Assembly (NCBI RefSeq): GCF_010093595.1
Contig: NW_022985440.1
Location: 523,215 to 587,214, forward strand
Origin: Mytilinidion resinicola
Taxonomy: Eukaryota; Ascomycota; Dothideomycetes; Mytilinidiales; Mytilinidiaceae
DNA length: 64,000 bases
Direction of reading: 5' to 3'
Shown here: positions 11,151 to 23,600 of the stretch, piece by piece
How the letters are laid out: the number at the start of each line of letters is the position of its first letter
Position numbering within the stretch: position 1 is the first letter of the stretch
Notes under the pieces: model-generated
Told to the model about the DNA's origin: nothing
Seen by the model: only the letters and a program-made list of their open reading frames with translations
Database searches by the model: none
Program-made: the position numbers and the translations under genes

Positions 11151-11304
11151 CATCAATGGTCGCGCTGGATATAACCACACCTTTGATCAAGGTGTCTGTT
11201 GGCTCGATTATTCTACACACAAGAAGCACATCGGACACCGTTTTGCATGTCCCAGACATTTTCCGATTATACTCAGCGTAACAGAAAGAGAACACGCCCT
11301 CAAA

Positions 11305-12303
11305 ATGAGGTACCTGTTGATACTAACAACTGCCAGCACATACGTCGCACTTGTTTCTGCATTAATCAAACGTCTTTCTCCACCCGCAACGCAAAGCCGC
11401 CTACACCGCATCACCGAGGCCTGGCAGGAACCCGACTCACGCGGTCCGTACACATTCTCATGGCCAGAAGACTTTAGTCGTGACATCACTCCGGTCAACT
11501 GTCACTCACATAATGACTACTGGAGAGCTGTGCCACTCTACGATGCCCTGGCTGCTGGCTGTGTTAGCTTCGAAGCCGACATATGGCTCCAAAAGGATGA
11601 CGAACTTCTTGTCGGCCACGCAAAGAAGGCACTTAAAGAGCCACGAACGCTTAAGTCGCTCTACCTTGATCCGCTAGCCAACATTTTCATACATAGGGAG
11701 GTATCCAACACCTCTGCTCCCTCCCTCGAGACCGGTGCATTCGAAAAGGACGGAAACGCTTCTTTAGTCCTTATGCTCGACTTCAAAACCGATGGTCACG
11801 ACCTCTGGCCCGTGGTGCTCTCGCAACTCGAACCCATGTTCAAGTCTGGCTGGCTCACATACTTCGATGGCAAGGATGTGCATAGGGGCCCTCTGACTGT
11901 CGTCGGCAGTGGCAACACGCCTTTTGACGATGTCATTGCAAACTCGACTGAACGCTACGTTTTCTTTGATGCTCCACTTCTCGATGTGGCAAATGAAAAG
12001 TACACGACTGAGAACTCATATTACGCTAGCACGGCAATGGAGCCGGCCATCGGCTCTGCTGGCCCTCTCAAGCTCTCTGGCGACCAGGAGGACAAACTCA
12101 AGACGCAAATCAAGGCAGCTGCGGACAAAGGGCTTGTGTCGAGGTATTGGGACACGCCATCATGGCCGATCTCGCTTAGGGACAAAGTCTGGACCTCGCT
12201 CAAGGATCAAGGCGTGGGTATGCTAAATGTGGACGACCTGGTTAGTGCGACGAGGTGGAATTGGAACTGGTGTGTTATTGCAGGATTGACGTTGTGTGGC
12301 TGA
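11305..12303 (+). CDS. AIM6-like secreted/anchored PLC-fold phosphodiesterase
   Basis: A single exon of 332 residues. The frame is open far upstream through the decamer repeats, but the ATG at 11305 is chosen because it begins MRYLLILTTASTYVALVSA, a good signal peptide. The core matches the altered-inheritance-of-mitochondria-6 (AIM6) family of PI-PLC-like TIM barrels: NCHSHNDYWRAVPLYDAL (catalytic-region His near residue 69), GCVSFEADIWL (acidic metal-ligand region), ELLVGH, LMLDFKTDG, then YWDTPSWP and GVGMLNVDDL near the end. Family biochemistry is not settled; PLC-fold phosphodiesterase activity is inferred from fold and conserved His/Glu/Asp. The neighbouring small membrane protein at 10483 is in the same direction but is probably an independent gene. 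Confidence 0.8.
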   Translation: MRYLLILTTASTYVALVSALIKRLSPPATQSRLHRITEAWQEPDSRGPYTFSWPEDFSRDITPVNCHSHNDYWRAVPLYDALAAGCVSFEADIWLQKDDELLVGHAKKALKEPRTLKSLYLDPLANIFIHREVSNTSAPSLETGAFEKDGNASLVLMLDFKTDGHDLWPVVLSQLEPMFKSGWLTYFDGKDVHRGPLTVVGSGNTPFDDVIANSTERYVFFDAPLLDVANEKYTTENSYYASTAMEPAIGSAGPLKLSGDQEDKLKTQIKAAADKGLVSRYWDTPSWPISLRDKVWTSLKDQGVGMLNVDDLVSATRWNWNWCVIAGLTLCG

Positions 12304-13060
12304 GGCCTGGAGCCGCCATCGACTGTTCATATCGGTTCACATGGTGTTGTATAGGCGGTAGAGGCAGGGCAATGGGCTCGGGTCGGATTACGAGTTGGTA
12401 TAGATCAACGGGTAACGATCTCATGGGCGTTGGCGTCAGAGTATCTGCATCACGATTGCCGCACTAGGGGAAAGATGTGGCTACGAGCACTAATAATAGA
12501 CTCATGGCTTTTAGTACTGTATGGAGTGGCTCTGCTATGATCGAGTGGCTCTGGTATATAATACGACCTCAATGACACGATCTCGGAATCCATTCAGGCA
12601 GACTTCAAAACGAGCACTATTCCAGTCTTATTAGCTTATAACACGCGCGGCAGAAAGCTTGATGAGCTTGACGGCATTTCCAAGCGGCTTGCCTACCAAT
12701 CTTTGACTAATCTGGAGTATGCTCCGGAGTTCCTGGCACCATGCTGACACTAGATAAGTGATCCTGAAATCTGCCTCGTGTGTGTACGTAGACATCAAAG
12801 CCACTAAACGAACGCATATTGGGATATTTCTAGAGCCATTGACTCGCTTTTGCTAATAACGACATGAAACCCAAGGCTCTCATGATGTTTGAAGATCCTC
12901 CCAGGCCCACACGGCTTGGACCCTTGAACCCGGTCCGATCAGCAAGCAGCCCTACAGCCACCCGTGCCACCGCATGGACCAGTCCGACTCCGATGCACCT
13001 CAACACCACGTCCGCATCGTCGCTTTCAGCAATTCGCCCAGTACCCTTCCTAGAGATGCA
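12304..13060. other. Intergenic; no gene seen
   Basis: About 750 bp between the AIM6-like gene and the YggS gene. Contains a twice-used GAGTGGCTCTG (about 12524 and 12542), of unknown meaning. In-frame sequence upstream of the YggS ATG extends to 12974, so the last 90 bp may be coding. Confidence 0.45.
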
Positions 13061-13978
13061 ATGGCCGCACCCACCGAACCAGACATGAAGCTAGACCCCC
13101 AGCGCACACGCCAGCTGGTCGAGAACATCACCACCATCACCTCGCGGATCCAGCGCGCAAACACTGCCAATAGACCCGTATGTCCCACTACAATCCCTCC
13201 ACCCATGTCCCCAGCCCCCACTTCTCTGTCAATCCAAACCCCAATCTCCCACTCACATTCCCGCCCCTAGATCCGCCTCATCGCCGTCTCCAAACTCAAA
13301 CCCGCCACCGACATCCTCGCCCTCCACCAACCGCCCACCGCCCACCTCCACTTCGGCGAAAACTACACCCAGGAACTCCACGCCAAGGCCGCCCGCCTCC
13401 CGCGCAGCATCCGCTGGCACTTCATCGGCGCGCTGCAGAGCAACAAGTGCAAGCAGCTCGCCGCGATCCCGAACCTGTGGTGCGTGAGCAGCGTCGACTC
13501 GGTGAAAAAGGCGGATGGGCTGGAGAAGGGGCGGCGAGAGCTGCTAGAAAGCAAAAAAGGCGACGAAGGAGACGCAAAGGAGGAGGATGGCGAAGCACCA
13601 GGCCCCCTCAGGGTAATGGTGCAGGTAAACACCTCGGGCGAAGAGTCCAAATCCGGCGTCGACCCCCCCGACGCGCTGGCGCTGTGCCAGCATATCCGGA
13701 CGCGGTGTCCGCACCTCCGCCTCACGGGGCTGATGACGATAGGCGCGATAGCGCGGTCGCAGGCGACAACGGTGGAGACCGAGAATGAGGATTTTGCGAC
13801 GCTGGTGGAGGTGCGGGATAAACTTGCTACGGAGCTAGGGGTGGACAAGGGGGAGTTGGAGCTGAGTATGGGGATGAGTGCGGATTTTGAGGGGGCGATT
13901 AGGGGTGGGAGTGATGAGGTGAGGGTTGGAAGTGAGATTTTCGGGACGAGGCCGCCGAAAGGGGAAGCGGTTGTTTGA
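13061..13978 (+). CDS. YggS/PROSC-family pyridoxal-phosphate homeostasis protein
   Basis: A cytosolic or mitochondrial PLP-binding protein of the YggS/PLPBP/YBL036C family, which buffers pyridoxal phosphate without a known catalytic reaction. Exons 13061-13177 and 13271-13978 join in phase 0 across a 93-bp intron (GTATGT..CCCTAG), giving 274 residues. The second exon begins IRLIAVSKLKP, where Lys47 is the expected Schiff-base lysine. FGENYTQELHAKA, WHFIGALQSNK, VMVQVNTSGEESKSG, LRLTGLMTIG, LSMGMSADFEGAI and VRVGSEIFGTR follow in family order. A fungal insertion rich in Lys/Glu/Asp lies between the QSNK and QVNTSGE blocks. An upstream in-frame ATG at 12974 would add 29 residues (perhaps a targeting extension); 13061 gives the usual length. 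Confidence 0.9.
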
Positions 13979-14377
13979 GGGGCGGGGATGTAGAGGGAGC
14001 GTGTACCTTTGTATAATAGCATGGGCATGAGACATGAGACATGATACATAGTGCCTCAGAGGCAGGTTCGCACATAAAAGCAGGCATTTTTCCGATTAAG
14101 ACCCGAACTGGATAACCTCAAGCGTATTCACATTTGGTATCCGCATCCACTCATCGCCGCTCTCGATATGTGCTCTCTCGCTCTTCGTCGATCAAATAAA
14201 CATTTCTCTGCAATGTTGCCCTGCCCAAGTCCAGAAAATGCAACAAACTTCGCAACGAGAAAAAGGGTCCACGACCAAGAACAAGAAGAGTGCCATCCCC
14301 TTGCACTGAGCCCTATTACATACAGCTAATAAAATGCCCGCCATTTCGCATGTCTCAACATGTTGCCTCCCGCATAT
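13979..14377. other. Convergent 3' intergenic region
   Basis: 400 bp between two convergent stops (YggS plus strand, AP-2 alpha minus strand). It must contain both terminators/poly(A) signals; no specific element is assigned. Confidence 0.5.
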
Positions 14378-17300
14378 CTAGCCCTCCATGCCTTGCGCGA
14401 GCCGCTCCTCCATGATCTTCATGAGTATGGGCGGGACCGATTCGTCCGTGGCGCGGACGGTGATGCGGTACATCTACAAAACAGTTAGCGAGTGTTTGGG
14501 CATACCCGTGTTTGGGATTGAATACGCACCATAGTCTCGAAATTTGGCTCCAAGCGAAGCAAGCATCCAAATTTGCCCTCTTTCGTATGCAGCACCGTAG
14601 CACCGACGATGTTTCTGCTGTTCGGGTCTACGCCATCTAGAATTCCCCACTTGAAACCCGCAACCACTTTCCGCGTCCACTCCATGCTAGTCGTACGCCC
14701 TTTGACAGCTAGCCCGAAGACACCTTGTGCCTCGCGTGGTGCACCACCAATCTGTTTCCAGCGCTTGAAGAAGTCGTCGCCAGATAGCTCAGCCGCGTCC
14801 ATGTACTTGTGCAATACGACAGGGAGCTTGAGAGTCAAGGCTTGCAGCGCGCCGGCGAGATAAGATATTCGGATGGTAGGAGCTTCGGTGAAGACATTCT
14901 TAGATTCGAACATGATCATTTGCTGCGTCTGGCCCTCGGGTGGGATGACCGTGTCCGGGAGGCCCTTGATATCCGTCTTAAGAGTTTCAACAGATGGATT
15001 GTCCAGCGTTGTCGTGAATGAGCCCATAGGGAAGGAGGACTTGTTCGTGAAGTAGAGAATTACGCAACCAAGTTCACCGCGATATTCGGTCCGCAGGCCA
15101 ATTTGAATCTGCGCATCTTCGTAAAGCACACCTTCGGGCCGAAGGAGTAGACGGTTGTAGCCAATCTCCCAGTCTGGGCTGAGATGGGCAGCGCTGGCGA
15201 GATTAGGGGCTTTGAGGACTTTGTTGGTGTCGATGTTCATATCGAGACCTGCTAGATCGCTTGTAGTTCTAGACAGTGTCGTCCCATTGGTCCCATTTGA
15301 TCCATTTGGTGCGGCCGATTTGCTGTCCTTTCGGAGAGGTGCCGCGTTTGTGAAGCTTCTCTTCAATCCAGTATTCTGGACGAGGTTAAATTCCTTTGGA
15401 TCCGCATTGGCATCTCGTCCTCCAACTACCCAGGTCCGCTTGTCGCTGGTCGTTGAATGCTTCTGGTGTAAACGGGATAGCAGGGCCGAGGCGCGTTCTG
15501 GGAAGGGAGGCATTTCGTCGCAGACCGTTCGTAACAAGTCATCTGTTGGCAGAGAAGCTAAAGCTAGGTATTCGCAGGCTCTTTGCTGTAGCTCCGAGTC
15601 CAAGGAGTGACTGAAAGCCCGGAAAGCTTGTAGTAGTTGAGGTTTAATTTCCGGGAACAAATTGACAAACTTGATGAACGACGACAACAAAATCGCCCTT
15701 GTGCTCCCAGAGCAGCTTCGCATTTTGCCATGTAGCGCCATGAATTGCTCAATAGGACTGCACCCCTTGGTGTCTGCAATCAAATGGCCGAATTCTCCAA
15801 GTAAATATCCGCCAATTTTTACCAAAGTTTCGTGGCAATCGGACTTAATGTATTGCAGAATATTTTGAGCTGCGTAGACTTGTAGCTCTTCGTTGTTTGT
15901 CACGATTTGGATGACTCTCTGCCACACCTCATCGCTGACATGGTCGCCGGCCATTGCAATCAACCTCAAAGATATGTCCACATACCACTGTATGTCTGTG
16001 GCGTACTTCTCCGTTAGAATAGCAATCTTCAGCACCATCTCTTCTCGTATCGCGTAATCGGCGGTTTGAAGGTATTTCAGTAGCTCCGAGACGATAGCCT
16101 GAGAATTCGTAGGGTCGCACATGCTGTAAAGCAGATCGAGACCTTGCCTTCGGACACTGATATCCCTGTCCCTCAGAGATCCGATGATGATGCTTTGGTG
16201 TTTCTTGATGGGGTCTAGAGTTTCTGATCGAGCTGCAAGATGTGTCATGGCCTCGAGCCCGAGGTATCGAACGTTAGTTTCGCGGGACGCAATAAACTTT
16301 CCAAGTCGCGTTGAGATCTGTACCATTAGATCCTGTTCGGTGTCGAGGTGGATAACCAGATTGATGGCTTCGAACAGCACAGCATTCTGAGCGTTGTTCT
16401 GTTGCACGTTCTTCGGCATTTCCATAGCCGAGTCCATTATACGCTGTAGTGATTCCCTGATTAGATTTCGAATATGCGTGTCCTCTGCTAACGTTAGTCC
16501 TATTATCTGCTGATGGGAAAAGCGATCGACGAACCGGGCGGAGGATAATATTGGAGAAGTTTCAACAGCTTGACTTGGATCCACGGGCAAGGCACTTTGT
16601 AATAGAAATAGCCTTCCGCACAGTCATTATCGACAACGATCTTCTTTAATCGTCGAGCAGCCTTGACGTAGCTTCCTTTGTACTGTTCCGGGTTCTCTTG
16701 GACAAGAGCCATGACCAGAGAAGTTACTGAGAGCGCAACTCCCATGTCCGAATCGTCCATGAGAGATATTATTCGTTCCGCCCATTCCTGTTGCACAATC
16801 CCTGGGAACTTCCGGTACAGCCTCAAGAGGGTCAAGGCCGCCTTCTTCTTCACAAACGCCTTGGAAGCCCTGCAACGTATTAGCTTGTATTCTAAATGCA
16901 GAGCATATTTCCTTACGGCGAGATGAGTAGACGATGAACATCCTGACTCAGGGCCTCTCCCATTTCCTTGCCACCAACGTTGGCAATCGCATGCAATGCC
17001 AAGCAATTGTTCAACTCATTATGATCCAGCAAATCCTTCCTTATGCTATTGACAACCAGGTGTAAGAGCTCGTGCTCCTCGTGTAGGAACAAAGTGACTG
17101 CGAGATATCCAATCTGCTTTTCCGAATATTTTGTCGCTGAAATGAGGTTGACCGCTTCGAGGTGTCCGAAATCAACATTCCACCCAAGGATGTATATGTA
17201 CAAAAGCTACAAGGTCAGTACTGGCGGCTTAGGTGCTAGTGGAGGATGTCTACCTTGCAGACGTATTTCTTTTTGGAGTAACCGTTCAAATTGCCATCTA

Positions 17301-17631
17301 TATAACGAAGTCAGTCGGGGGTTAGTCCTGCATAGATTGATGGAAGTACCTCTGAACTTTTGCCTAGAGCCCTATATGTCAGCCAGCCGTTGTGATACTG
17401 CCCAAGGCATAGACGCACCGTATGTTTGCCAATTCCTTATTAATCCTCTTCTCCTCCAGCTCTCGCGCTCGCGCATTCCGCAAATCGGCAATGAATGAGA
17501 CCAGGCCTTCATAACTTGTTAGATGGCTGTTTCTCTTGGTTCCGCTGGGATTACGGCATACCACGCATAGTCGGGACATTGCCCGAGCTGCTCCGGCTGA
17601 ACAAGCCTCCTGCACCCGCTCCAGAAGCCAT
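14378..17631 (-). CDS. AP-2 clathrin adaptor complex, alpha subunit (large adaptin)
   Basis: The alpha-adaptin of AP-2, which links PtdIns(4,5)P2 and cargo to clathrin at the plasma membrane in endocytosis. I reconstruct eight exons: 17631-17562, 17506-17419, 17363-17350, 17297-17254, 17206-16917, 16869-16535, 16487-14530 and 14473-14378. All junctions are GT..AG and in phase, giving 964 residues, the normal length. The start reads MASGAGAGGLFSRSSSG, then MRGLVSFIADLRNARARE, KYVCKLLYIYILGW and YLAVTLFLHE, the conserved N-terminal trunk. MPKNVQQNNAQNAVLFEAIN follows in the HEAT-like trunk, then a Ser/Asn-rich hinge (about residues 680-730) and the ear domain. Exon 3 is only 14 nt. Introns are 47-56 bp. 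The divergent neighbour is the Zrg17-like gene. Confidence 0.94.
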
Positions 17632-18312
17632 CTTGCCGGTCTCTCCTGGCCTCTTGAAGATGGAAGGCGGGCGGCCACCGCCGGGGAAGTAGGCAGTCAG
17701 CGCAGTTGCAACGGCCGGTCCGAGGCGTTCGTGGGCGATTGAGGTGTTGTTTACACAGGGTTGGTCAGGGCGGAGGTGAGGAGGAGGGGATGCTCGAGGA
17801 CGGGGGCGGTCGCAGGATTCGCTGTCAGAGAGTCAATCATCTAAGCAGAGGGCGCATGCGGGTCGAGGACGTGGTCGAGGGCAGCGGGTAGCTGGTCTAA
17901 GTTGGCGTGTGTGGAGGACGTATGTACGACTAGATGGCGATGGCCTCAGAGTACTTCGTTAGGGTTCGGGGGAGATGCAGGTGGTCAGGGTACGCCAAGG
18001 TGCCCGCTTGTGGGGGACGCTGTTTATATTTGCTTCTTCCTCACGCGGCGGCTCTCCAGAACATCTTGCTGAGGCGGCGTCGTATAGATCTCGAGGTCCT
18101 CTCGAGGAGACGCTCTTTTCTCTACCTGCGACCCGGATATGCGAGCAGTGAATGTGCGGTAATCTTTCCGTTAAGCTGCCGGAACGGGAATAGCGCCGAC
18201 TTTATCTCCTTCACCGTCAACACCCACTCCAATCTTCCCACATTGTTTGTTTGCTTTACCGCTATGAAGCGCGTATAGTTTCAGTCACTCATTACACACA
18301 CTCCTTTTCACA
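17632..18312. promoter_or_regulatory. Shared divergent promoter region (AP-2 alpha / Zrg17-like)
   Basis: 680 bp between the AP-2 alpha ATG (minus) and the zinc-transporter ATG (plus). The plus-side leader ends in a C/T/A-rich run before the ATG at 18313. No intact gene is seen in it; open frames on the plus strand lack any recognisable features. No specific factor site is assigned. Confidence 0.5.
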
Positions 18313-19832
18313 ATGGCATCTGGCATGCCGCTTCCACGTCCTCCCCGAACGCCCACCCCGCCTCCTGAAGACGACCACAGCCCCATAGGCCTTGGAATCG
18401 AGCAGCAATTCTCTCCAGCGAAGCTGGGCTACAACCCAGATGCACTCTCGCCGCTATCTGCTACATTCCCCCCAGACCGCTTCGGCACTCTGGGGGGCCC
18501 GAATACCTCGACGTCCCAAAGACCCACCCCGAATTCCTTGTACAGCCCAGCCAGCTCGACATTCCCGTACAGCCCGATGAGTGCTGTGAGTGGGAATAGT
18601 GAGGAGAAAACGCCATCGATGAGCGGGTCGGACAATGCGCGGAATCCATTCAACTTTCAGCCTATGTCGTACGTTGCGGGTAAAAATGCCGCTGCCAACA
18701 AACAAGTTGTATGTGGACTTTTTTAGGGGAGCCAGATTACAGCCACTGACTGAAACTACAGGAACTTGGACGGCGTCGAGGTCACAAATACAAGCACAGT
18801 AGCGTGTCACATCAGATATTCCTCGAGCCTCCGCCACGGGCCCCACTCCAACTACCCGCATCCCTCCCGATTCCCACCTTCAAGGAATACAGATCAAGCA
18901 TGTCGAGAGAACAAAAGTTGAGATTCATATGGTGCTTCTGCCATCTTTTCGTGGCGGGCTTCGTCCAGTGGAGTGCACATGAGTCCCTAGCCCTAACAGT
19001 CTTATCAAGATTACTGTGCTATGATGCCTTAGGGGCCTTTCTCTGTGTTGCAGTGGATGTAGGCGGAAACTTCGAGGTCTGGAAACGATCTAGCATACGG
19101 CATCCCTTTGGCTTCGAGCGCTCCGAGGTCGTGGCTGGCCTCGGCATGTCGGTAGGACTCCTATTTATGGGCCTGGATTTGATTTCACACAGTCTTACCC
19201 ACGCCCTCGAGGACAAGGGCGGCCACGAGGCGCATCACGCGCATGAGCACGAACGCGTGTCGCCGGGAAGCATCGACCTAGCCGCGCTGTGCGCCATCAT
19301 CGCCACTCTCGTGTCTGCAATTCTGCTCAAGAATCACGCTCGAGTAGGCAAAGTCATGAGGCTCGGCGCGGTCTCCTCCCTCCCCTCCCTCCTCAGCAAC
19401 CCCTCCCACTTCCTGACCCTCTCCTGCTCCGCTCTTCTTTTCATCCTTCCCCTCCTCAGCATCCAGATGTACGTCTGGCTCGACCGCGCCCTCTCTTTCA
19501 CCGTGGCCATCTCCATGGTCGCGCTGGGATGGCGGCTCGGCTGGACGCTGGGCAAGATGCTCATGATGTCGTACTCGGGACCTGGCGTCTCAGACGTCCT
19601 CTACGACATCGAGACGGACCCCGCGGTGACGGCTGTGGAGGAGGCGAAGTTCTGGCAGGTCCATTATGGGCTCTGCCAGGCGAATCTGAAGCTCCGGGCG
19701 AGGAGATTGGAAGACATGGGCAGGTTGAGGGATCGAATTGGGAGTCTGGTGCGGACTCGACTGGGTGGAGGCTACGGCAGTGGTGGGCAGAAGTGGGAGG
19801 TCTCGACCCAGATCACCCTCGAGAAGGACTGA
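18313..19832 (+). CDS. CDF-family zinc transporter, Zrg17-like
   Basis: Exons 18313-18708 and 18762-19832 join in phase 0 (53-bp intron, GTATGT..TACAG) to give 488 residues. The first about 130 residues are Pro/Ser-rich, probably disordered and cytosolic. The second exon opens with ELGRRRGHKYKHSSVSHQ, a conserved block of fungal Zrg17/Cis4-type proteins. Six hydrophobic segments follow, starting around LRFIWCFCHLFVAGFV, with a His-rich loop (HSLTHALEDKGG, HEAHHAHEHE) and a charged C-terminal tail. In yeast Zrg17 pairs with Msc2 to move zinc into the ER. The paired His/Asp of catalytic CDF members is not obvious here, which fits a partner subunit (inference). The product is likely in ER/Golgi membranes. 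Confidence 0.85.
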
Positions 19833-20630
19833 TAGATGTCCTTGTACATACACACATACTGCATTTGGCACTCATCTATGGCGTTCAAGCTCGATTTGCC
19901 TGCACAATGATGTTACATACTATGGCTTTTCAATAACATCCTGTGCAGTAGCCTCACCCGGTATTCAGTCATGTCGATGTGTTAGCTACGGGTATTCAAC
20001 TTCAGGGCACGCTCTGAGATAGACTTGCTCAGAGCTAAGTTGTCAGATGAAATGGAGATGCTAACAAAGAAGTCGAACTTCTGAGCAATACTGGGCGTAC
20101 GATGGCTCAGGGGTTGCGTCGTCGCTAGTCACGTGCTCCCCGTTCTGCAGCTTACGGTGAATTGAAAAATTCAAATTTTTGCCGACCCATTTCCAAAATT
20201 TCACAAACACGTTTTCCTACTTTCAAACTTGTGCCGACGCATTTGCACACCGATTTAAATTTTTGGAGACCCATTTTCAAACACCTGCAGACAAGTTTTC
20301 CGTTTTCTGTCCACGTTGAAACTTTCAAATTCCTGTCTAAATTTTTGGCATAGATAGGAAATTAGGAACACATGTTTCTGACCTCATCATCTATCTACGC
20401 CACAGGGGGGTCGACAGGTCTCAAGTTCGATCTTCCAATGAGAACGTCACATGCTTTAAAAAATGAATACAACCACAACGCATTCGTCAATAAAATCTGA
20501 AATCCATTGCACTACAGACTACCTCCCCTTTTGCATCCCCACAACCCTCACTCCAGCCCTCATAGAAATATATATAAAGAATAAGAAACCCCCTTTCACC
20601 CCCGTCCCTCACTTCCCCCTCTCCAATCCC
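19833..20630. other. Intergenic with a repeated A/T-rich tract
   Basis: 800 bp between convergent stops (zinc transporter plus strand, trehalase minus strand). No gene. Holds the degenerate repeat at 20161-20352 and pyrimidine-rich sequence after 20500. Confidence 0.5.
20161..20352. repeat. Degenerate tandem repeat rich in TTTCAAA / GCCGACCCATTT
   Basis: A roughly 190-bp tract in which TTTCAAAnTTTTGCCGACCCATTT-like units recur about four times with drift (clear copies begin near 20166, 20219 and 20260, with a last partial near 20320). AT-rich, with runs of T and A out of character with the GC-rich genes on both sides. Confidence 0.55.
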
Positions 20631-23600
20631 CTACTCAAGCATAACCCACTCCGCAACCGTCGCCCCACCCCCCGTATAATTCGTGGTCCCCGCTACCCCC
20701 CACAGCAGCAAATGCGCCCACCGCCGCGTCGCCACGGGCGCGTCTAGCGTTACATTCGTCGTATTCGCGCCAATCTTCACCAGGGCGGCCACACTGCCCG
20801 CATCGTACGGCGCGCTAATCCTCACATTCCCCTCCGCCGTGACGTTCGTCAGCGACGCGCTCGGCGAGTCCCCAAGCGCCGTGTAGCCCCGCGTAGCATT
20901 GAACGGCAGGATGAGCTCGAGACCGAGGGTGGCGGCGCTCGGGGAGTCGGAGAAGACGACGGCGAACATCTGCGGCGGCCGCGCGCCCCAGTCGAAGCGC
21001 AGCTCGGTGATGGCCGTGCCCGCCGCGCCGTGGGGAGTGGCGGCGAGGTCGACGGTCAGCACGGCCGTGGCGTTGCCGAGGGCGGGCTGCCATTTCGTGC
21101 TCGCCGCGCCGTCGATGGCGGCGATGGGGAGCTGGCCCGGGATGTAGGCTTGGTCGGACCGGGCGGGGATGCACTGGAGGATGTTGCCGGCAACGGTGGC
21201 GTTTTGGCCGAGGAGGCGGTTTGAGAAGGTGTGGGTTTCGTTGGCGGCGATGGTGTAGTTGACACTGTCGCCGAGAGTGCCGAGGGAGATGGGGATGGGG
21301 TTGGAGGCGTAGGTGGAGTTGGCTTTGGGGAGGACGCGGGAGTTCGCCAGGCGCGTGAGGTTGGTGTGGGTTTGGTTTGAGGTGGCGGAGAAGGCGTAGC
21401 CTTGCCAGTAGAAGGTGCGGTAACTGATATACGGGATTTGAGAGGGCAGTGATGGGTCGATGTCGAGGCGGTCTGGGAAGATGCGGACGCCTAGATAGCC
21501 AAAGATAGCAACGCGGTTGGCGCCGCCCATTCCGGTGAGGAACGGGAAGGCTGGGTGGGTGCCGCCGTTGTCTTGGAAGTTGTCTCCAAGCTGCTCGGAG
21601 AATTGGTACCAGGGAGCTCTAACATAGGGCTCTACGCCGACGAGATTGTAAGTATAGGATGAGCATCCCGATGGAGAAACCTCGTTTGCAACAATACTAA
21701 AGACGCCATAGGTCATTCCTGGGCCAGTGGTGGATTGCTTTGCGGCGTAATAGTCGAGATCGGAAAGGGAGTAGTTGTTAGGATAGTCCAAGATGTCGTC
21801 TATCAGGATGACATCTGCTTGTTTGACATTTATCGACCCGTTCATGGTTCCATACTCCAATATGATGCCTACTTCGTTGTTGGTGGGGAGATCTATGTTC
21901 CCGGCCAGCTCCGTCCAGCTTTCGTTCGTAGGGAGCCCAAACCACTCGTTCAGAATGTTCGATTCGTTCAAGTGTTTCTGTATCAGTGCAGTCGTAAAGC
22001 CAATGCGGTCGGCATTGTTCGCATATTCATCCGGATCCGTAGCATTCAGAAGTTCATATTTGCCGGTAGTTTCGTTCAAGTCCATCAGCTCTGAGTAAAA
22101 GTACGCGATAGCATCGTAGATGGGGAGCAGATCTCCCTCGAAGTACTCCCGATCTCCAGTAGTCGAGTAGTAGTTGTACATTTGCTTCCCGATATCGCCG
22201 TTAATATGGTACTCGTAATCGAAGCATGGGCCGGTTCCGGTGCAGTTCCCCCAGCGGCCACTGGTCCACGGGTACACCGCGCCGCCGTTCGAGAATTTTC
22301 CGGTTTGGTTTTGAGAGGACGAATACGCCATTTTGACGTTTTCCTGCGCTTGAGGAAATTTCTCCTTGCGGTAGTTGGTAATCTGCTTAATGTGGTGTGG
22401 ATGAGACATATCCAAACCGGGAGCCATCCATATCTCAGCGTCCCAGAAGATCAGACCGGCGTAGCAGTCAGATCCAAGGCCGCACACAGAGATGCTGTTG
22501 ATATCAAGCTTTTTGTTGCCGCCGGCAATTTCAATGGCGTTTGGTCCTACAGTATTTTGAAGTATATAGAACGGGCTGGTGACTGATGTAATCTGCAATA
22601 ACCACGTGTCATTGTTGGGTGGTGTATCATCACCTGGAAGAATGTAGTCGTCAACCGAGTCCTCGGGTAGGATGCTGTTCCATTCCTTGATGTGAGTGTC
22701 GAGTAAAGGTCCGAATCCAGTCTTGGCCCCTGAGAGCGATGCGCACCGTGCCACTTCCTGTGGATCGTCGAAAGCGTCGTGAGAAGCACCACCAATATGC
22801 TTTTCGATTACAGCTGTTTCGTGTGCACGTAGCTTAAATGCAATGGATTGCGCTATGGTGGAGGCATTGCCGGAGCTATAGTCGAGAAATGGACTAGGGG
22901 TGACCGAGCCTACGCAATCGTTGGTCTTCAGGGTTGAGTATATGTATGCCGTGATATTGTCGATTCCATTTGGTCGCACCGCCGTCCAGATTGTCTTGGT
23001 ATCTGGCTCGTAGTTCTTGTATACGAAGTCTGCTCTCACTGCAGAAGTTCCATCAAGTATGTCGATAACCTTGACATCGGTGTCACTACTTGCCGAAAGC
23101 TCGACCTGTACCGCGGCCTGATTGACATAGAGCTTGTGCACAAACATGGAATATGTGACGTTGATGTTGAGTCCATCGGTCGGCGTCCAAGTATAGCTCC
23201 ACTTCATCAGTCCCTTTTTGATGTCCAGTGTAGAGACGTAGTTCCGAATGGAGTCTGGGTTCACCGTAGAGTTCAATGTTTGGTTGTTGCTTTCTAGTAT
23301 CAATCCGCCCCAATGAGGGACTCCACTGATTACGCTCTCCGCGCCATATTGATTTAGCCACAGGTAGTTGGTGCCATTGGTGGTGGGCTGGGTATCGTAG
23401 AAGCCGGCGATAGTAGCAAAGGTCTGGCGGCTGTTGAACAAAGGCCAGCCACTGATGCTGTCGCCGGCCACGGGCACATCGACTTCGAAAAAGGGTCCGA
23501 CGGTGGCAACATTTATGCCTAGATAGCCATTTGCTAAGGACATGCGTGATTGGTAGTGGCCCATATCCAGAGTCTCCGTCGTCAGGGTCCATTGGTCATT

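Noticed and set aside
11062..11304. N-terminal extension of the AIM6-like protein
   Set aside because: The frame is open back to 11062 but would translate the decamer repeat into a Ser/Pro/His/Leu repeat ahead of a signal peptide. The ATG at 11305 gives a normal secretory N-terminus.
13180..13788. 202-codon plus-strand frame overlapping YggS
   Set aside because: Runs through the YggS intron in another frame; Pro/Arg/His-rich nonsense, no start context.
13363..14049. 228-codon minus-strand frame
   Set aside because: Antisense to the YggS second exon; Ser-rich low-complexity product. The plus-strand gene has full family motifs.
20412..20440. AAGTTCGATCTT, resembling a tRNA B box
   Set aside because: No A box or acceptor stem upstream; the flank is ordinary AT-rich intergenic DNA.
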